Assembly: GCA_037127255.1 (NCBI GenBank)
Contig: JBANSL010000012.1
Coordinates: 23,942,615-24,006,614 of the forward strand
Length of the DNA: 64,000 nucleotides
From: Persicaria tinctoria
Taxonomy: Eukaryota; Streptophyta; Magnoliopsida; Caryophyllales; Polygonaceae
Direction of reading: 5' to 3'
The notes beneath the pieces were generated by a model, which saw only the letters and a list, made by a program, of their open reading frames with translations, was not told the origin of the DNA and made no database searches. Position 1 is the first letter of the stretch, and each line of letters opens with the position of its first letter. This document shows positions 54,754-64,000 of the stretch, piece after piece. The position numbers and the translations under genes are program-made.

Positions 54754-56468
54754 TTAAGCTTCGTCATCCGGAGCATCATCAGTAAGCCTCGTCCATAGTC
54801 CTTGCAACATCTTGGAAATCTCGCTCATCTCCGTCATAAACTCCTTTTGCAGCTCCTTGATATCCAGGCGAACTTCCTCCAAGCCCAACTCTAGGTTGTC
54901 CATGCGTTCATCGAAATCTGGAGCAGTGGGAAAGGCTTTTGAAGGAGTGGCAAGACTCAAGGTCCCTTGGGGAGACCGAGTGATGCCAATCTTTTCAAGG
55001 CCTTTAGAGTCGAACTTACCCATATGGCGCAGCTGTTCTTCATTTTTTACATCAATTCCAGAAGTTTTGAAGATAAGGGTCAAAAGGGTAGCAAAGGGGA
55101 GGGGAGAGCCTTTTCTAGATTTTCTGGCACGTGTCATGGTTCCAAGGATAGTATTGGCCAGATCAAGGTCAAGGCCATTTAAGATGCGGTAGAGCAGGAT
55201 CATGGCATTGTCAGTAAGGAGTGAGCCAGAGTTAAGACAGGGTAAGAGGCATCGAACAATGATGTTGAAAATTATTTTTGCCTCAAGGGTTAGGGATGAG
55301 TGGGTGAGTTGCTTTGAGGAGCTGTTGGATGCTTCGGGTAGGAGGTACTTGGCTCGGGCAAGGATGATGCAATTCTCTTTTGAGGGGTGTATTTCAGAGG
55401 GTGTAACTGGGATAGGTAAGCCAAGGAAATCTGCAAAATCATTGGAGTTGAGAGAGATTCTAACCCCTTTGACAACAGACTCCAAGGACCAACCATTGGT
55501 GTCGTTTTTGGCTTTTAGGTTAAAGTAGAAAAGTCGGGTAAGCTGGGGGTAGTAGACAGTTTCAAGGTTAAGAAGGGTCCAGGCTGGGGATTTTTTGAGA
55601 AGATCAATGCATAGTAACTTCAAAGCTTCGAAGAACTCAAATCCAAAAAATCAGAATAGCTAATCTTACGAGTTCGAAACTCATCTACCCACTTACCAGC
55701 AATTTCAGCATCTTGAAACCAAGAGGAGGACAAGGATTGATTTACCTGGATATAGACCGGGGGGTCTGCATTCTTTCTGCGAGCGACTGTGGGAGCAGCT
55801 CTCTTGACAGGCGCTACAAGACTCTACAAAGTGCCCTTCCTGGTATGCTTGGGAGATGGAGGCTTGACAGCAGCAGGGGATTTCCGCTTCTTTGGAGACG
55901 GGGGAGGAGGAGGAGAAGGAGAGGGAGATTCTTCCTCCTCTTCCTCAGACCCCGAGTCCTCACCAGACCCCACTTCATCTTCTTCAGCTTCCTCTTCATC
56001 TCCAGATTCCTCTTGCTCTTCTTCTTCTTCCTCAGGATCCTCCTCGGATGGAACCTCCTCGGCTTCGGCTTCCTTCCGAATCCGCTCAGCTTCTTCCTCG
56101 ACCAGTTTCTTTGCAAGCTCGGCCTCCTCATCGGCCTTTTTCTTCCTCAGGTCCTCCTCCTCGGCTTCCTTGGCAGCATTTCTTTCCAAGAGGGCGTCTA
56201 GGTCCTCTTCCTCCTCGTCCTCGTCCGGGTCCTCAGCTAAGACCTTTCTCTTTCTTTTCTGTTTAGCACTGAGAAGCTTCTTAGCAGAGCGCTTTTGAGA
56301 GCTCTTGGGAACAATGGTCGTGCTCTTAGTGATGGTGCTCTGGACGACAGTTGGGACAATGGCTTGAGGAGCGGGTTTAGGTGTGGCAGAGTTAGCAGTG
56401 GCCTAACGTCCCTTGGGGGTGGCGCCAAGTCTTTTGGGTGTGACAGCTTTCTTGGTTTTGGGTGCCAT
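54754..56468 (-). pseudogene. Sirevirus third ORF (env-like position), acidic and plant-transposon-protein-like
   Basis: About 570 codons on the same strand as gag-pol, starting at 56468 (MAPKTKKAVTPKRLG). The first part is basic and Ala/Lys-rich, then a strongly acidic Glu/Asp run (about 55900-56190, for example EEEEEEQEESGDEEEAEEDE), then a Pro/Lys part. The C-terminal globular part (54754-55623, 289 residues) has WTLLNLETVYYPQLTRLFYF, NGWSLESVVKGVRISLNSND and FADFLGLPIPV, resembling the putative plant transposon protein domain found in many retroelement ORFs, and ends in a coiled coil. Stops at about 56404 (TAG) and about 55822 (TAG) break it. No signal peptide or membrane anchor is seen, so envelope function is not supported by the sequence; the label is positional. 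Confidence 0.8.
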
Positions 56469-56934
56469 GGAGGAAATCGGCTAGGGTTTTCTTAGAACAG
56501 ATTGAGAGGTTGAAGAAGGAGAAGGTGAAGGGGTTTGGATTAGTTCTGAGTTTGTGATGTAATCGGGTACATAATTGGGTTTAAGTAGAGGGAGTGATGG
56601 GACGGGTACGGTTTAGAGTTTCAACGAAAGAAATCATCACATTGCCAATTTGAAAGGTTTCCAATTCAAAATTCAAATTTTCCATTAAAATCAGACTGAA
56701 TAACCAAAATATCTAGTTCCAAAAATAAAATATCTTTAACAGATATAAAATAATATAAATAGGCAATTTTTGAAATCCGAAAAAAAATATAATTGATTAA
56801 ATATCTAAAAGGATATTAACCAAAAATATATGATCCGATAAATGTAATCCACCATTTAGTTCACACACCTTGACATAGTTCTCAAGGGTCTTGACACTAA
56901 GTAGAATTTATCTTTCGTAGAGGGAATGCTCCCC
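56469..56934 (-). other. Spacer between pol and third ORF
   Basis: AT-rich, non-coding. Contains a purine tract on the minus strand at its pol side. Confidence 0.6.
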
Positions 56935-58227
56935 CTACAAAAGTGCATCCTTGTAAAGCATCCCAATCTCTCGTCTTATGAAGGTGAACTTGTCCTCTAC
57001 CAAAGGCTTAGTAAAAATGTCAGCCCATTGATAATCAGTTGAAATAAACGAAATGGACACATCACCTTTTTCAACATGATCTCTAATGAAATGATGTCTT
57101 ACATCAATATGTTTGGTCCTTGAATGCTGAGCAGGATTCTTAGTGATGGTGATGGAACTTGTATTGTCACACTTAATTGGAATACCTTTGAGGTTAATGC
57201 CAAGATCTCGCATTTGTTGAGCTATCCAAAGGATTTGGGAGCAACAGACTTCGGCTGCAATGTATTCGGCTTCTAATGTGGATAGAGCAACTGAGTTTTG
57301 CTTCTTTGACTGCCAACTGATCAAAGATGCTCCTAAGAATTGGCAACATCCTGATGTGCTCTTCCTATCCACCTTATAGCCTGCAAAATCTGCATCAGAA
57401 TATCCAATTAAAGTGAAATCCTTTTGCTTTGGGTACCATAGTCCAAGCTCCTTAGTGCCATTGAGATATCGAAAGATCCTCTTCACAACCACGAGGTGAG
57501 ATTCTTTAGGATCAGCTTGAAACCTAGCACACATGCAAACACTAAACATGATGTCAAGTCTACTAGCTGTGAGATATAATAAGGATCCAATCATTCCTCG
57601 ATACTCCTTTTGATTGACACTTATTCCAGTCTTGTCTTGGTATAGAGACAATGTTGAGCTCATGGGAATCTTGGCTGCCTTGGATTGATCCATCTTGAAC
57701 TTCTTCAAGAGATCCTTAGTGTACTTGCTTTAGTTGACAAAGATCCCTTTCTTTGATTGATGAACTTGTAATCCCAAAAAGAAGTTGAGTTATCCCATCA
57801 AGCTCATCTCAAATTCACTGCACATGATGTCAGAAAATTCCTTGCACAAAGATGTGTTAGTAGCACCAAATAGTATATCATCAACATAAATTTGAATAAC
57901 CAAAATGTCCTTTCCTTTGGTTTTGATAAAAAGAGTCTTGTCGATCAACCCCCTTTTAAAATCATTTTCTAAAAGATATTTTGATAGGCGCTCATACCAA
58001 TCTCTTGGGGCTTGTTTCAAACCATAAAGCGCTTTGTCAAGTTTATAAACGTGATTGGGAAATTCTAAACTTTCAAAACCTGGGGGTTGAGCCACATAAA
58101 CTTCTTTCTCTAAGAAACCATTAAGAAAAGCACACTTGACATCCATTTGATATAACTTTATGCTCATAAAAGATGCAAATGTCAATAGAATGCGAATAGC
58201 TTCAAGCTTGGCTACGGGAGCAAAGGT
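56935..58227 (-). pseudogene. Sirevirus RT (second part) and RNase H
   Basis: RT part 57790-58185: YQMDVKCAFLNGFLEKEVYV, QPPGF, ALYGLKQAPRDWYERLS and catalytic IQIYVDDILFGATN. RNase H part 56935-57708: GMIGSLLYLTASRLDIMFSV, IGYSDADFAGYKVDRKSTSG, SWQSKKQNSVALSTLEAEYI, KCDNTSSI, RTKHIDVRHHFIRD and ADIFTKPL; catalytic Asp and Glu residues are present. Stops: TAG in DYE*TF (58225-58227 region), TAA at G*L (about 57787) and TAG at VN*S (about 57730). Only single-base changes separate it from a full frame. Confidence 0.9.
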
Positions 58228-59637
58228 CTACTCGTAGTCAATACCTTCCTCTTGATTGTAGCCTTGGGCAACAAGCCTTGCCTTGCTCCTCACAATCTTA
58301 CCATTTTCATCAATCTTGTTTCGAAATACCCATCGAGTGCCAATGGCTGATTGATGCTTTGGCCTAGGCTTCAAGGTCCAGACTTTGTTCCTTCCAAACT
58401 CGTTAAGCTCACTTTGCATAGCAATGATCCAGTCTGGCTCCTGAAGTGCCTCATCTACCTTCTTTGGCTCAATAAGAGAAACAAACGCGTGAAAAGCACA
58501 AAGATCTTTAAGTTTAGAACGAGTTTGAACACTAGAAGTAGGGTCAGAAATGATATCCTTTAAAGAGTGTGATGAGGAGTATTTGAATTTCCTTTTTCTA
58601 GTCTCAGCTCCTTGATTCGTCACACTAGTAGGATTGACTTGTAGTACATCTGACTCCGTGGTCCTGTTAGGTTCAGTTACAGCAGTTTCTGACGTCTCAA
58701 CACTTTTGGATTGGACACCAAGGGCTTTGGACGAATCTTCAACACCTTGGGCCAATTCTTCAGTGTTAAGAATCGGTTCCTGCATGTTTCTCTTCTCTGT
58801 GTTCATGGCAGCAGTATCATCACCTTCCTCGTTCTCTTCATGGATGTTAAGATCTATATCTGCAACCCTTTCACTCAAAGCACCGTCATTGAATTCATCA
58901 AAAATAACATGTATACTTTCTTCAACTACCTGGGTCCTTTTATTGAAGATTCTATAAGCTTTGCTACTCGTGGAATAGCCAAGAAATATACCTTCATCAC
59001 TACGCGCATCAAATTTCCCAAGGTTATCCTTTCCATTGTTATGAACAATACAAGTACAGCCAAAGGGTTTAAAATAAGATATAAGTGGTTTGCGGCCTTT
59101 GAAAAGTTCATAAGGAGTTTTCTTTAAGATGGAATGAATAAGACAACGATTCAAAATATAGTTAGATGTGTTAACAGCTTCAGCCCAATAGGTTTTAGGT
59201 AATGCATTTTCTAAAAGCATAGTCCTGGCCATATCCTCTAAGGTGCGGTTCTTGCGTTCCACAACCCCGTTTTGTTGAGGTGTCCTAGGAGCAGAAAAGT
59301 TATGGGAGATGCCATATTTAGCACAAAACAAATCAAATTGAAGTTGATCAAATTCCCTACCATGATCACTCCGAACTGACACTATGGGCTCGTTTCTTAA
59401 AGTTTGCAACTCCTTACAAAGTTTTGAAAACTCAAATAAGGCCTTTGATTTTTCTTTTAAAAAAGAAACCCAAGTATATCTAGAAAAATCATCAACAACA
59501 ACTAGCATGTAATTTTTACCATTGGAAGATTTGACTCGCATAGGACCACATAAATCCATATGTAAAAGTTCAAGGGGTCTAGAAGAACTTACAACCTTTT
59601 TGGGTTTGAACGAGCTACGTGTTTGTTTACCTCGTGT
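58228..59637 (-). pseudogene. Sirevirus integrase and start of RT
   Basis: The catalytic D,D-E triad is present: VVDDFSRYTWVSF, SVRSDHGREFD and TPQQNGVVERKNRTL. GTCIVHNNGKDNLGKF / EGIFLGYSTSSKAYRIFNKR (the GKGY-like C-terminal region) follows, then a long acidic linker and the RT start (WTLKPRPKHQSAIGTRWVF, KARLVAQGYNQEEGIDYE). A stop near 59637 separates it from the pre-integrase zinc region, in place of the Cys-containing CxxC side. Confidence 0.9.
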
Positions 59638-60021
59638 TCATGCGTTGCACATGTCAGTACCTTTGAAGTCCATTTCAGGTAGCCCTCTTACAAGCCCTTT
59701 GGACACAAGCTTCTGTAGTGTATGTGGACTCACATGACCGAGTCTCCTGTGCCAAAGCTTTGGATCGTCCGTCAAAGCCTTTAGAGAAGTTAAGCTTCCT
59801 TGTGCCACTTGATCAGCATTTACGGCGTATATATTGTTGTAGCGGTATGCAGTCAATACAACTTCACCTGTATCTTCTCTGCACACAACGATGTCGCATT
59901 TCCCTTTGTCACCAAGAGTGATTTTTCCCGTGGATTGCTCCTTTAGATCATGAAAGAGAGAACTCTTCCTACTCATATTCCTCGAGCATCCACTATCAAT
60001 AATCCATTTGTGTTCTTTCAA
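59638..60021 (-). pseudogene. Sirevirus protease and pre-integrase domain
   Basis: Starts in WIIDSGCSRNM (aspartic protease active site DSG intact), continues to the GAG-pre-integrase HRRLGHVSPHTLQKLVSKGLV with the HHCC zinc-binding His pair. The Cys pair region reads DMCNA followed by a stop. Confidence 0.88.
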
Positions 60022-62121
60022 CTTGGTGATCTCCTACAAGACAAACATCAACCTTTGTGGCTAGACCAATAAGCAAATTTGGATCCATTGTTGGGGTAAA
60101 CCATATTTGGTAAAATAGTGCCTTTTGGGACCCAAATTTGTGTTATCCGTTCTTTTCTCAAATGAACAGGAAATGTATTGCGAATAATATATGGATCCTT
60201 TCTTCTATAAGGGCAGGTCTCTTTTACACGTCCCTTTCTAGCACAATGGTGACATATAGGAGAGGTTCTGCTTCCTTTTGCCTATACAAAAGTGATGATG
60301 TGTTGCTTCTTTAAAAACTTTGGATTGTAACCAATACTCCCTCCGTCCAAGAATACATGACCTTTTAGGCCTTTAAACTTTGTCAAAAATACATGGTCTT
60401 TTAGATGTAGAGGTAATTGTTACCTCTAAAATTACTATTTTTTTACTTGTTAAAATTAAATAAAACTCTTGGAAAACTTAGAGAAAACCCTTGAAATTCC
60501 AATTACTATTTTAACCTTTAATAATAATGATGAGATTTAAGATGCAAAATAGATTCCTTAATTAGCGTGCATGAGCCTAAAAGGCCATGTATTCTTGGAC
60601 GGAGGGAGTACCACTTTTGTTTAGAGAGCTTTGTTGCTCACCCAACATCCTATCAAGAGTACCTTTGGATTTGGTAAAACTTATGAGGGCTGTCTGTTGG
60701 TCTTGAATCTTATTATTCAGAGAGATCTTCTCGTTCTCTAAGTCATGATGCTCATTTCTTAGAGAGGAGAGATCTTGCTTGAGTTCAGATTTCTCCGAGT
60801 CAAGCGTCTTGACTTTAATGTCAAGACCTGAATAAGAAGCTTCAAGACCTTTGACCCTCATAGACAGATCCTCAATATTTCTTTCCTGGTCCACAGTTCT
60901 CTTAATAAGAATGTTAGTTTGGGCAATAAGCTTCTCTTCATTGGCAATCATATTGGAAAGGAATTCCGATAATACATCTTTTGGACTTTCCATAAGTTCT
61001 CTTACAGTAGCTTCAAGTTTTTCATCGTGGGATTCATCTTCTGAGGCCATAAGACAAATGTTGGTCTTCTCATCGTCGGAGTCAGAGTCGGAATCACTCC
61101 AAGTTGCCACCATGGCTTTCTTCTTCCATTTGTCACCTTTCTTGGGCTGGCTCTTTGTCTTTTGAGGGTAGTCCTTCACAAGATGATCTGTTTCACCAAA
61201 TTCAAAACAAGACAATGGTTTAGTCTTCTTTTCATACTTGTTATATTGAGGCTTACCTCGAAATTTTAAAGACTCTGATCCATCCTTGTTGTTGAATTGC
61301 TTCTTCATTTTGAGAATTCTAGCAAGGCCTCTTGTGATAAGAGCAAAAGGATCATCCTCATCGTCATCCTCATCTTCGGAATCAGATCCATCCTTGGGCT
61401 CATCCTTCTTAGACTTGAGTGCCAAGTTCTTAGTGCTAGCTGGAAGTTCTCCATCGTCTTCATTAAGAATCATCTCATGCGTGATCAGCTTCCCAAGAAG
61501 GTCATCAAGGGGTAGAGTGGTGAGGTCCTGGGCTTCCTCTATAGCTGTTACTTTTGGACCCCATTTCTCCTTTGGAATGCACCTCAGTATCTTCCTCACT
61601 TTCTCGACGTTGGTAAAGCTCTTGCCGAGAGAGTCAAGGTTGTTGGTGATTTCTGTAAATCGTGTGAACATGGCCTTGATTGACTCATCAGACTTCATCT
61701 TGAAGAGCTCATACTTTCTAAGGAAGATGTTGATCTTGATGTCTTTTACTTGGCTTGTTCCTTCAGAGGTGACGACCAATTTGTCCCAAATCTCTTTAGC
61801 TGACCTACAAGATGAAATACGGTTAAACTCATCAGTGCTAAGACCACAATAAAGTAAGTTAATAGCCCTGTAGTTTTTGGAGATGGTTTCAAGATCTGCT
61901 TGGTTGTATTCAGACTCCTTCTTTGCAACTTTGGTATCATTTGGTCCATCTTTCTCTGGAATCTTCGGACCATTCTCTATAATGTTCCAAAGCTCTAGAT
62001 CTTGGTCTATGATGAACATCTTCATCAAAGATCTCCAGTGGACAAAGTTGTTTCCTACAAAGAGTGGCGGTCTGCTTGTGGACCTTCCCTGGGCAAATCC
62101 TCCGCTTGCTTCACCAGACAT
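60022..62121 (-). pseudogene. Sirevirus gag, interrupted by a Stowaway MITE
   Basis: Starts MSGEASGGFAQGR at 62121. Residues about 20-230 form the retroelement gag domain (FVHWRSLMKMFIIDQDLELW, KEIWDKLVVTSEGT, SIKAMFTRFTEITNNLDSLG, RKILRCIPKEKWGPKVTAIEE). A Ser/Asp/Glu-rich part, a degenerate zinc knuckle (CFEFGETDHLVKDYP, two of its Cys replaced) and a coiled coil (residues about 370-500) follow. At 60609 the frame enters a MITE. Past the MITE a second knuckle-like CHHCARKGRVKETC with Arg at the His position and a stop before it are seen. The length without the MITE is about 610 codons, normal for Sireviruses. Confidence 0.9.
60337..60608. mobile_element. Stowaway MITE in gag
   Basis: 272 bp flanked by TA (60335-60336, 60609-60610), terminal repeats CTCCCTCCGTCCAAGAATAC / GTATTCTTGGACGGAGGGAG. 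Inner arms match too (CATGACCTTTTAGGC with GCCTAAAAGGCCATG). Tc1/mariner-derived, no coding. Confidence 0.95.
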
Positions 62122-62165
62122 GATCGGAAACTCACAAGATTGTTAGATCAAAAATAGTGAGTAAA

Positions 62166-62177
62166 GCTCTGATACCA
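62166..62177 (-). other. Sirevirus primer binding site
   Basis: Minus strand TGGTATCAGAGC two bases inside the 5' LTR: complement of initiator-Met tRNA. Confidence 0.95.
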
Positions 62178-62179
62178 AT

Positions 62180-63090
62180 TGAAGGTTCGATAATATAAAA
62201 CAAAGTAATATAGAAATACTCTAGAAGGGGGGTTGAATAGAGTATGCCCATTTTTCGCAGAAAGTCTCAAGACTTTTGGAGCTTGTACCAAAACCTTTGA
62301 GATTAACTTGGCCTACGTCCCCGCCCAGGGTTCTTCCACAACCCTAAGATTCAAAAGGCTTTATTGATTCGCTTAGCTTAGGATCCTAATAGCTCACCGA
62401 GAAGTCTCTCTCCTATACAATTGCAATCTAGTCAACTCACGTTCCCTTGGAGTCCTAGACTAATCTAGATGAGCCCCACCTCTCTCAGCTATCTAGTACA
62501 ATCCTCTTACTCTCACAAATCAATAGCCTAGTGCAACTTCCTGAGTTATAAACTCTCGAGTAATACTATAAATGAATATATCCTATAAGCTCACAGTGAC
62601 TCTCAAAGGCTTTGAAATGAACAACAAACTCTTGAGCGCTTAGCAGAGAGACACTTTGGAAGACAGATCTTGCTTGAACGAATAAAAGCTCGTGTAGCAC
62701 TTTTTCTTTCTGTCTTCTTCTTCCTTTCCTTTATATAAGAGCAAGGAGCATGAGGGTCTTCAACACCAGATCTTCATCAACGACTCTTTCGAATCATGGC
62801 TTGATCTTGAATCTTCTATTTATGGATACTCCGAAGCCATGATCTTATTTGAATTTGATCTCCTCAATATGTACTAAAGGAAAGATATAATCTCGAAATA
62901 CATCCTGAAAAGATTAGTCAAACATATATATAATATAAAGGAAGTATATAATAAGATTAAATAATATACGGACTTATAAAATAGGTTTTGTATTTCATCA
63001 ACTGTTATTGCTCCAAGGCCTTTGACACAAACATCCTGTCAAAGCCTTTGAAACATTTATTCCGATTTTCATCAAGGGAGGGAGTTATCA
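62180..63090 (-). repeat. 5' LTR of the Sirevirus
   Basis: 911 bp, TGAAGGTTCG...GGAGTTATCA on the + strand. Close to the left LTR over shared sequence; lacks the hAT MITE and the AT expansion. Confidence 0.95.
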
Positions 63091-63095
63091 GAGAC

Positions 63096-63243
63096 CATTT
63101 GACGAGCGAGGTTTCGCCAGAGAACCCCGTCAGCACTCCCTCTTCTTTGTTTGCTGAATTTAGGTTAAGTTGTTAAAATACATTAATGAAATTACAGTAA
63201 AAAGAAAAAAAAGATTGCTAAAAAAACTAAAAAAGGGCTTGAT
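63096..63243 (+). other. MULE interior between Sirevirus and right TIR
   Basis: Non-coding. Repeats CGCCAGAGAACCCCGTCA, which also occurs left of the Sirevirus at about 52391, so the MULE has a short internal duplication near this end. Confidence 0.6.
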
Positions 63244-63308
63244 AGGTGGCCCAATAAAATTGATGAAGCATGGTGTGAAGCAAATACTGAAGCAGATGAT
63301 CCGCATTG
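63244..63308 (-). repeat. MULE right terminal inverted repeat
   Basis: Exact complement of 37442-37506, followed by the target duplication GTAACGGGT at 63309-63317. Confidence 0.95.
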
Positions 63309-64000
63309 GTAACGGGTGTAGATAAATTAGGAATGGTAAATGATCTCCAATTTGAATCAATATCAGGCATATTTTGGGTGGTAGGAGCCATGGTTTTATA
63401 AGGAAACTCATTTTCAACAAATCTCACGTGCCGATATGTATAAATTCGACGGGTAATCAGATCCATACATTGATAGGCACTTTGGGTAGATGAATAACCT
63501 ATAAAAACACAAGCAATTGACCTGGGTTGAAGTTTGTGGGCGGTGTAAGGTCGCAACCACGGATAGCACAAGCAACCAAAACTCTTTAATTTGTTATAAT
63601 CGGGTGGCACATTTAATAACCTGGAAAATGGGGAATCATTTTGAAGGACAGGAGTAGGAAGACGATTTATTAAGTATGTGGCGGTGATCAAGGCATGGGG
63701 CCAATGATCTAAAGGCATCCCTGAATGGGTCAAAAGTGATAAATCAGTTTCAACGACATGACGATGCTTGCGCTCTGACATGCCATTGTGTTCCGGTGTG
63801 TGTGGAGGAGATGTGAGATGCGTAATGCCTTCCGAACCCAAGAATTGACGAAGAGCAAGGAACTCTCCACCATTGTCCGTATATAACATTTTGATTTTGA
63901 ACTTGAAGAAATTTTCAACTAAGGCCTTATATTTTGTAAAGGTCGCTTTTGTGTCAGATTTGTTTTTGAGAGGAAAAGTCCAGCTGTAACGAGTATAATG
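63309..64000 (-). pseudogene. Ale copia integrase (5' half of split element)
   Basis: Frame with NGGEFLALRQFLGSEGITHL (second catalytic Asp in LYTDNGGEF), TPEHNGMSERKHRHVVET (catalytic Glu), PLDHWPHALITATYLINRLP and FGCLCYPWLRPYTAHKL, CVFIGYSSTQSAYQC, all typical of Ale/Retrofit copia integrases. The domain reads up to LSTPVT at 63309 where the MULE begins. The frame beyond the MULE (at 37432 leftward) is open and in phase. Upstream parts (gag, protease, first Asp of integrase, 5' LTR) lie to the right of the window. Confidence 0.92.

Larger units (their letters stand above)
52533..63090 (-). mobile_element. Sirevirus (Ty1/copia, SIRE/Maximus type) with env-like ORF
   Basis: 10,558 bp on the minus strand with LTRs 52533-54399 and 62180-63090 and a perfect TSD GAGAC (52528-52532, 63091-63095). 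Primer site TGGTATCAGAGC lies at 62166-62177, and repeated purine tracts near the 3' end. Order in the element: gag, PR, IN, RT, RNase H, then a third ORF between pol and the 3' LTR. Long gag with coiled-coil tail, acidic third ORF and multiple purine tracts mark a Sirevirus. All three reading units carry stops, and gag is further cut by a MITE. The LTRs are close apart from a hAT insertion and an AT expansion in the left one. Confidence 0.95.
37442..63308 (+). mobile_element. 25.9-kb Mutator-like element (FAR1-type MULE) with nested insertions
   Basis: Perfect 65-bp terminal inverted repeats (37442-37506 and 63244-63308, starting CAATGCGGATCATCTGCTTC) and a perfect 9-bp target duplication GTAACGGGT (37433-37441, 63309-63317) define the element. 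It carries a FAR1/MULE/SWIM transposase on the + strand (38039-50164, interrupted). Inside it are a solo LTR (39689-41969), an LTR element (42957-50121) and a Sirevirus (52533-63090), each with its own 5-bp duplication. Subtracting these and their duplications leaves about 5.85 kb, a normal autonomous MULE size. The target is the Ale copia linker between integrase and RT. The transposase is broken, but the identical TIRs suggest that either insertion is not very old or mobilisation in trans was possible. Confidence 0.95.

Noticed and set aside
55713..56298. Plus-strand Ser-rich and Leu-rich frames of 105-169 residues
   Set aside because: Antisense shadows of the Glu-rich region of the Sirevirus third ORF.
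61286..61852. Plus-strand frame of 188 residues opposite gag
   Set aside because: Antisense shadow of the well-supported gag frame; no independent motif.
63227..63889. Reading the whole 220-residue frame as one copia integrase
   Set aside because: The last 20 or so codons (from ADHLLQYLL on) are the MULE inverted repeat, not integrase; the copia part stops at 63309.

Overview
This is nuclear DNA of a flowering plant, most likely a eudicot. It is AT-rich and intron-bearing, and it is packed with nested transposable elements of plant lineages (Ale, Sirevirus, Tekay-like and Tat-like retrotransposons, Helitron, hAT, CACTA, Stowaway, PIF-like, MULE). The species cannot be fixed from the sequence. 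The only intact host-type gene I can support is a small secreted S1/SPH (self-incompatibility homologue) gene at 3451-3909. Nearly everything else is mobile DNA in layers.

Left part (1-9960): the window opens inside a Helitron whose 3' end is at 1321 (helicase relic, 63-bp tandem repeats, terminal hairpin). Next come a decayed LTR, the SPH gene, and a 687-bp foldback MULE-type MITE inserted in a TTA microsatellite. An AT-rich segment family S then appears, with copies at 5440, 8496 and 20004, carrying intron/exon-like signals on the minus strand. Two converging Helitron-like 3' ends lie between the first two S copies.

9979-20003: a minus-strand Ty3/gypsy element with 2.8-kb LTRs, an initiator-Met primer site and a decayed gag-PR-RT. 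The end of RNase H and the whole integrase core are deleted. Its outer right LTR end is fused to a third S copy that still holds the unoccupied insertion site.

20004-37441: S3, a CT-rich leader-like stretch, a PIF/Tourist-like MITE, a copia relic, a solo Sirevirus-type LTR with TSD, a Stowaway MITE, a CACTA end, and a Tat-like block with about 21 units of a 78/79-bp repeat. The left half of an Ale-lineage copia element follows (LTR, RNase H, RT).

37442-63308: the most striking structure is a 25.9-kb Mutator-like element (MULE). It is bounded by perfect 65-bp inverted repeats and a perfect 9-bp target duplication (GTAACGGGT), and it is inserted into the Ale copia. The copia integrase resumes at 63318. 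The MULE encodes a FAR1/MULE/SWIM transposase, now broken. It has itself been hit by a 2.28-kb solo LTR (between the DDE and SWIM regions), a 7.2-kb non-coding LTR element (near the transposase C-terminus) and a 10.6-kb Sirevirus with an env-like third ORF, each with a perfect 5-bp TSD. Those in turn contain another inverted LTR copy, a hAT MITE and a Stowaway MITE. Subtracting the inserts leaves a MULE of about 5.85 kb. The nesting gives a clear order of events: Ale copia, then MULE, then three retroelements, then MITEs.
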